Source: Gammaproteobacteria bacterium (lineage in GTDB: Bacteria; Pseudomonadota; Gammaproteobacteria; DSM-16500). From it: 8,503 nucleotides of DNA. Below the pieces are notes generated by a model that worked only from the letters and a program-made list of their open reading frames with translations, searched no databases and had not been told where the DNA came from. Positions 4,580-8,503 of the stretch are shown here, piece after piece. The translations under genes were made by a program, and so were the position numbers. The stretch lies in the NCBI GenBank assembly GCA_021323555.1, contig JAJONP010000079.1, positions 1 through 8,503 on the forward strand. The letters run 5' to 3'. Each line of letters begins with the position of its first letter. The first letter of the stretch is position 1.

Positions 4580-7500
4580 ATGTTTCCAGGACTCCTATCT
4601 CCTCCCTCTGCTAGTAGTTCTTCCTCAGAAATTTTACCTGAGGTCTCTGACAGCCCGTCTTTAACATCACGCCCCTTCGAAAATAAAGAGGAAATGGAGA
4701 TTAAAAGCGTGTCTCTTGCGCAGGGATTACTTGATCAACTCGCCTCTAATGACTCACAACTTACCGCGTTAGATCTCAGTGGCCGTGGCCTTACAGTTAC
4801 TCAATTAAAAGAATTAATAAAAGCCTTGGAAGGAAATACACACCTGAACATTTTAAATGTATCAAATAATCCAATTGGTGATATTGGGGCTCAATTGTTA
4901 GCAGCGCCGCATTTTCATTTTAATGTCTTATACGCATCGGGATGCAACATTAGCGCTGTGAGACCCTTAGCCGAAAACACGCGGCTTTTAGAACTGGATC
5001 TGGCCAGTAACGAGATTAGTGCGGCGGGCGCTGGTCTATTTGCGGAGAATAAAACATTGCAGTCCCTCTCTCTGGCTGGTAATCCTGTGGGAGACGAAGG
5101 CGCTATTTCTCTTTCTAAAAATTGCACCTTAATTTCTCTTACCTTATCGCATTGTAAGATTGGTATCAAAGGCAGCCAAGCGTTGGCGAAAAATACCCAT
5201 TTGAAGACACTGATCCTTAGCAACAATCAGATTCAATCAGAAGGCGCGATGGCTTTTGCTGAAAATGCTTGCTTGGAGTCGCTGTCGATTGGAGGGAATA
5301 ATATTGAAACGCCTGGCCTGATCGCGTTGAGCCATAATACTCAGCTTACTGGCCTGGATGTCAATTATAACGAGGTGAGTGACCCAAGCGCTATCGCGTT
5401 AGCTGGGCACCCCGCTTTGACTTATCTGAATCTAGGATATAACCAAATTACGCGTAGAGGCGCGGAGGCTTTGGCCGAGAATACGCGACTTCGCTCATTA
5501 ATTCTTTCTTATAACCTATTGGGTGATGAAGGGGTCATGGCGTTAGCACAACATAAAACCCTCCAACACTTAGATATTGCGGGTAACCGCATAGGTTTTC
5601 AAGGTGCTTATGCTTTATCTCGGAATAAAGTGCTAACCTCCCTTACCTTAAGCTCCAATTTGGTGGGGGATACGGGCGGTGTGATATTAGCCCAAAACTC
5701 GACTCTCACGGAACTTTATCTTAGCTATAACGGAATTGGTGATTCTGCCGCTCTGGCGTTTTCTGATAATACTACGCTCAGAGTATTAAACTTAAATTAT
5801 AATAAAGTGGGCGAGGCTGGTAGAAGGAGCTTGGCCAAAAACAAAACTCTCACAAGGTTAACGCTCTCTGCGGAGCAACCCCCTGAATTCACTGAAGAAA
5901 ATTTGGATACTATTTTTTTATTATCCGAGAGCTTTCTGTGTATCAGCAGTACCAAAGGTATTTTGCAGTTTTTCAATCCCGCCTTCTCCAGAGTTCTTGG
6001 CTATAACAACGATGAGTTATTAGCAAAAAATGCTGTTGATTTTTTACATCCCGTTGACAAAGAAATTCTGGTGAAACAAGCAGAAGAAAAAGAAGAAGAG
6101 AAAAGGATTATTCATAGTTGTGAGAATCATTATCGCTGTAAAGATAATTCATTTCGCACCATTCGATGGACATCGCATATTAAACATCATCGGCAGTATG
6201 CCGTAGGTACGGATATTACTGATCAACGTCAAATCGAAAAAGAATTTCTATTGGCTCAGCAAGTGGATATTTCCCGTCGCCTTCAGGAGGCTGCCGACTA
6301 TAGCGTGCGCCAAACTGAATTTATTGCCCAACTTTCTCATGAAATTCGCAACCCGCTAAGCGGTATTTTTGGTTTGGTGGAGACTCTCCAAGAGCAAATT
6401 AAACAGTTGGAGATGTTAATCAAGGAATTGCACAGCGTTACCACCCCTCTCTTGGCGAACAAATTCATTGCTTCCTTTCTACTGATTCAAGAGTCTTTTA
6501 GAGATATGATTTCTTGCGCGGAATATCAAAAATCGATTTTAGATGATAACTTGGATATTGCGAGAATCGCTGAAAAAAAATTAGTACTGGAAAAAAATCC
6601 CTTTGAACTTAAAAAGGTGCTAAAACAAGTGATTAGTATGCTGCAGGCTAAAGCGAGTCACAAAGGAGTCTCGCTCAATTTGATAGCGCCGATAGAAAGG
6701 GAATGTTGGGTTAAAGGAGACCCGTCGCGCCTTAAACAAATCCTTATTAATTTAGTGGGGAATGCGATCAAATTTACCGCCACGGGGAGTATCCAGCTTG
6801 TCCTCACTCTACAGGAAGTAACTACCGACCAAACGGTGGTTAAAATCGATGTTATTGATACGGGTATTGGCTTAAGCATCGAGGCGCAAAGTCTTCTTTT
6901 TGAGCGTTTTTCACAAACTAGCTCCTCTGTCGGCGCCCATTATGGAGGGTCGGGACTTGGGCTTTATCTCGCCTTGCAAATAGCACGTGCTATGGGAGGT
7001 GATATCACGGTAAAAAGCGAATTGAAAAAAGGCTCTACGTTTAGTGTTATCGTGCCCTTTGGCACGCTCTCTTTGCACGAAACACCAGAAGTACAAACAT
7101 CCGCTACAGCAGTTGCCTATCCTAGTATTCCCATAAAGTCTTTTGTTAATCGTACTATTTTAGTGGTGGATGATAATATCATTAACCAAAAAATTCTGAC
7201 ACGCATCTTAAAAGAGGCGGGTTATCAATGCTGCCTAGCTAACGATGGTATAGAAGCGTTATCTGCTTATGATAAAACTTCCTTTGATCTGATTTTAATG
7301 GATATATTGATGCCGAACATGGATGGCCTAACTGCCACCACAGAGATTCGTAAAAAAGAGCGAGAAAATGGTCTGCCGAGAACCCCTATTTTTGCTATTA
7401 CAGCCAATGCGCTTGAATGTGATAGAGCCGCAGGATTAACGGCTGGCATCGATGCCTATATTACCAAGCCATTTAAAAAAACAGACATCCTTAAAAAAAT

Positions 7501-8050
7501 AGCGGCTTTAGAGGAAAGGGAAAGTAAGGTGGTCCCCTCTCCCTCTGGTTCGCTGGCAACCGTTACTAGCCCCCTTCCAAGTATGGCGGATCAAATCTTA
7601 AAGGAGGGTAGCAGCCCTATTTTTAAACTTCCTGCTCCTCCTTTCTTCCCAGCTGCCCTGGCGACGCCTGCGGAAGCGATCGTAAGCCCCAGTGCTATTA
7701 TTCCAGGAACTCCTGAAGAAAAAACAGAAGATGCGTTAGTAAACGATGTATTAAATAGATTTTTTAGCATTGCTTCTAAAGCAAAAGGGAAACAAGTATG
7801 GGTAGCTACAGAAGATTCTCCTGACACGTGGGAGCTGCGGGGATTATTAATTCCCTTAACTGGAAAAAAATATTTTTCTTGCAAACTAACCAAAATCGGG
7901 TTAATGGAGGGAACTGACTTTAAGTTTATAGAAAGACCTAGTTCACTCTGGATGTTACATATTTTAAATGTGAAACATTTGCTGCGTGCAGAGGAAAGGC
8001 TAATGCCAATTGCCGGGAGGGCACTGTTGCAAAAAAATATTTTTAGCTAG
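4580..8050 (+). CDS. Leucine-rich-repeat hybrid sensor histidine kinase (LRR-PAS-HisKA-HATPase-REC-unknown)
   Basis: A 1156-residue soluble protein with no signal peptide or membrane helix, so it should sense inside a cell. Order: Ser/Pro-rich disordered start (1-45); leucine-rich repeats (61-437) of the LxxLxLxxNxIgdeGaxaLaxN type; PAS (about 441-548); HisKA with H587 in LSHEIRNP and a roughly 25-residue insertion before the second helix (about 603-645); HATPase with N728 in NLVGNAIKF, DTGIG (760-764), FERF (774-777) and GGSGLGL (789-795); receiver (857-978) with D864-D865, phospho-acceptor D908, T941 and K963; Pro/Ser/Ala-rich linker (983-1045); and an unrecognised domain (1046-1156). Every residue needed for autophosphorylation and phosphotransfer is present. 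Hybrid kinases normally pass phosphate on through an Hpt protein; none is encoded here, and the C-terminal domain has no HxxKG-like motif. The repeats may bind a protein ligand (inference). A translocated effector is possible but unsupported by a clear signal. Confidence 0.95.
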   Translation: MFPGLLSPPSASSSSSEILPEVSDSPSLTSRPFENKEEMEIKSVSLAQGLLDQLASNDSQLTALDLSGRGLTVTQLKELIKALEGNTHLNILNVSNNPIGDIGAQLLAAPHFHFNVLYASGCNISAVRPLAENTRLLELDLASNEISAAGAGLFAENKTLQSLSLAGNPVGDEGAISLSKNCTLISLTLSHCKIGIKGSQALAKNTHLKTLILSNNQIQSEGAMAFAENACLESLSIGGNNIETPGLIALSHNTQLTGLDVNYNEVSDPSAIALAGHPALTYLNLGYNQITRRGAEALAENTRLRSLILSYNLLGDEGVMALAQHKTLQHLDIAGNRIGFQGAYALSRNKVLTSLTLSSNLVGDTGGVILAQNSTLTELYLSYNGIGDSAALAFSDNTTLRVLNLNYNKVGEAGRRSLAKNKTLTRLTLSAEQPPEFTEENLDTIFLLSESFLCISSTKGILQFFNPAFSRVLGYNNDELLAKNAVDFLHPVDKEILVKQAEEKEEEKRIIHSCENHYRCKDNSFRTIRWTSHIKHHRQYAVGTDITDQRQIEKEFLLAQQVDISRRLQEAADYSVRQTEFIAQLSHEIRNPLSGIFGLVETLQEQIKQLEMLIKELHSVTTPLLANKFIASFLLIQESFRDMISCAEYQKSILDDNLDIARIAEKKLVLEKNPFELKKVLKQVISMLQAKASHKGVSLNLIAPIERECWVKGDPSRLKQILINLVGNAIKFTATGSIQLVLTLQEVTTDQTVVKIDVIDTGIGLSIEAQSLLFERFSQTSSSVGAHYGGSGLGLYLALQIARAMGGDITVKSELKKGSTFSVIVPFGTLSLHETPEVQTSATAVAYPSIPIKSFVNRTILVVDDNIINQKILTRILKEAGYQCCLANDGIEALSAYDKTSFDLILMDILMPNMDGLTATTEIRKKERENGLPRTPIFAITANALECDRAAGLTAGIDAYITKPFKKTDILKKIAALEERESKVVPSPSGSLATVTSPLPSMADQILKEGSSPIFKLPAPPFFPAALATPAEAIVSPSAIIPGTPEEKTEDALVNDVLNRFFSIASKAKGKQVWVATEDSPDTWELRGLLIPLTGKKYFSCKLTKIGLMEGTDFKFIERPSSLWMLHILNVKHLLRAEERLMPIAGRALLQKNIFS
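4985..5848 (+). repeat. 72-bp coding periodicity: twelve consecutive 24-residue leucine-rich repeats
   Basis: Residues 136-423 of the kinase divide into exactly twelve 24-residue units with no insertion or deletion, each starting at the L of LxxLxL and ending near AENT/AKNT. Three less regular units (28, 25 and 22 residues) precede them from residue 61, and a partial capping unit ends near 437. The units are divergent in DNA, so this is an old array and not a recent slippage product. Confidence 0.9.
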
Positions 8051-8344
8051 AACTATCCCTCAATTTATTTTTCAACAAATTAAGCGTATCCCATCAAGAA
8101 TCCCACCTACTCGTCTCTGGTGGAAGAACCCCCAGAACTGCTTAATCTGAATCGCTCTTCTTCTGATGGGAGAGTAAAGGAGCTACAAGCAGCCACTATT
8201 TTCTGAACCATCTACTCTAAATTTAGTATGCTAATTCAACTTTCCCTATTCAATTTCAAGTAACGAAAACGAGGATTTTTATTACTTAATGGTAAGATAA
8301 CGTCAGTATTGTCTAAGAAAATAGTAAGTGTTTGAAATATTGAA
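8051..8344. other. Largely non-coding stretch between the kinase and the transposase-like gene
   Basis: No convincing gene is seen. Inverted repeats are present: TCCCATCA/TGATGGGA (8089-8096/8164-8171) enclosing CCACC/GGTGG (8103-8107/8119-8123), and a palindrome CTAAATTTAG (8217-8226). None is followed by a good T-run, so the kinase terminator is not obvious. A 34-codon minus-strand reading frame (8107-8211) ends in a Ser/Gly-rich hydrophilic tail, SSSGGSSTRDE. It might be the remnant of a lost gene but has no good SD and a stop directly before its ATG. The left end of the presumed insertion element should lie here, but I cannot place it. Confidence 0.5.
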
Positions 8345-8368
8345 ATAACGGCTCCGTTGTGCTGTGAT
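8340..8368 (+). promoter_or_regulatory. Possible internal promoter of the transposase-like gene
   Basis: TTGAAA (8340-8345, five of six) and TGTGAT (8363-8368, four of six) are spaced by 17 bases. A transcript would begin near 8375 and so would lack the left arm of the inverted repeat at 8345-8355. Confidence 0.35.
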
Positions 8369-8408
8369 AGCACCTTGTTTTCTTAGCAAAAAACAGAGGA
8401 GCCGTTAT
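8345..8408 (+). promoter_or_regulatory. 11-bp inverted repeat enclosing the SD of the transposase-like gene
   Basis: ATAACGGCTCC (8345-8355) and GGAGCCGTTAT (8398-8408) are exact reverse complements, and the right arm ends one base before the ATG. The SD (AGAGGAG, 8395-8401) is partly inside the right arm. Between the arms lie two smaller hairpins, GTGCT/AGCAC (8359-8363/8369-8373) and TGTTTT/AAAACA (8376-8381/8390-8395), so a read-in RNA could fold into a three-stem structure hiding the ribosome site. Confidence 0.7.
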
Positions 8409-8503
8409 ATGGAAGACACTTTAATTGTTTTATATTGCATTGTCGATAGCTTCTGTAAAGAGTTTTATCCTGAATGGGAAAAGCAATTGCTAAAACAAGG
8501 ATT
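8409..8503 (+). CDS. N-terminus of a probable IS982-type transposase (partial, runs off the window)
   Basis: Thirty-one codons are visible, starting MEDTLIVLYCIVDSFCKEF and continuing through YPEWEKQLLKQG to the window edge. The pattern of a short acidic start, a hydrophobic YCIVD, then FCKEF and a Trp-containing stretch is like the N-termini of IS982-family DDE transposases as I remember them. There is no catalytic motif in the visible part to prove it. A DDE transposase would move its own insertion sequence by cutting at terminal inverted repeats. AGAGGAG at 8395-8401 gives good spacing to the ATG. The alternative is another gene with a structured leader. Confidence 0.6.
   Translation, partial: MEDTLIVLYCIVDSFCKEFYPEWEKQLLKQG

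Noticed and set aside
4915..7893. Several minus-strand reading frames of 60-103 aa within the kinase gene
   Set aside because: All are shadows of a continuous 1156-codon frame with intact conserved motifs; none has a credible SD or family pattern.
7715..8047. C-terminal Hpt domain in the hybrid kinase
   Set aside because: No histidine in an HxxKG-like helical context is present; the only histidines in this part (near 1126 and 1133) lack the motif.
8107..8211. 34-codon minus-strand reading frame with a Ser/Gly-rich tail
   Set aside because: A stop directly precedes its ATG, the SD is poor and it is very short. It may be a gene remnant but cannot be supported as a gene.

Overview
This is an AT-rich window from a Gram-negative bacterium, most likely of the Legionella/Coxiella kind (Legionellales). 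That placement is an inference from AT-biased codon use, a large protein joining eukaryote-like leucine-rich repeats to signalling domains, and short well-spaced genes with clear Shine-Dalgarno sites. I see no marker gene that proves the genus. The mix of conjugation-type genes, inverted repeats, a cut-off transposase-like gene and unknown ORFs is typical of a plasmid or an integrated mobile island.

Left part (1-2700). The window opens inside an upstream gene whose C-terminus is a pure Lys-Ala repeat, written in DNA as sixteen perfect AAAAGC hexamers. Its stop overlaps the start of a replication-relaxation-like protein (winged helix plus nuclease-like fold). That gene's stop in turn overlaps the start of a membrane-anchored TraG/TraD/VirD4-type coupling ATPase. 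Both junctions are ATGA overlaps, so this is one translationally coupled operon, probably for DNA mobilisation. It ends in a run of hairpins at 2474-2658, including a perfect 27-bp inverted repeat.

Middle (2699-4455). There is a 172-aa plus-strand gene resembling DUF6876, then a converging minus-strand gene of unknown function (152 aa) that has its own SD, a probable promoter, a long structured leader and tandem intrinsic terminators. A 76-aa two-helix membrane protein follows. The 3776-4224 gap is regulatory and holds several hairpins.

Right part (4580-8050). One 1156-aa gene encodes a soluble hybrid histidine kinase of unusual build: disordered Ser/Pro-rich N-terminus, about fifteen leucine-rich repeats (twelve of exactly 24 residues), a PAS domain, HisKA with an insertion, HATPase, a receiver domain, a Pro/Ser-rich linker and an unrecognised C-terminal domain. 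All catalytic residues are present. No partner regulator or Hpt protein is in the window.

Right edge (8051-8503). A mostly non-coding stretch leads to the first 31 codons of a gene resembling an IS982-type transposase. Its SD lies inside one arm of an 11-bp inverted repeat, a possible block on translation of read-in transcripts.
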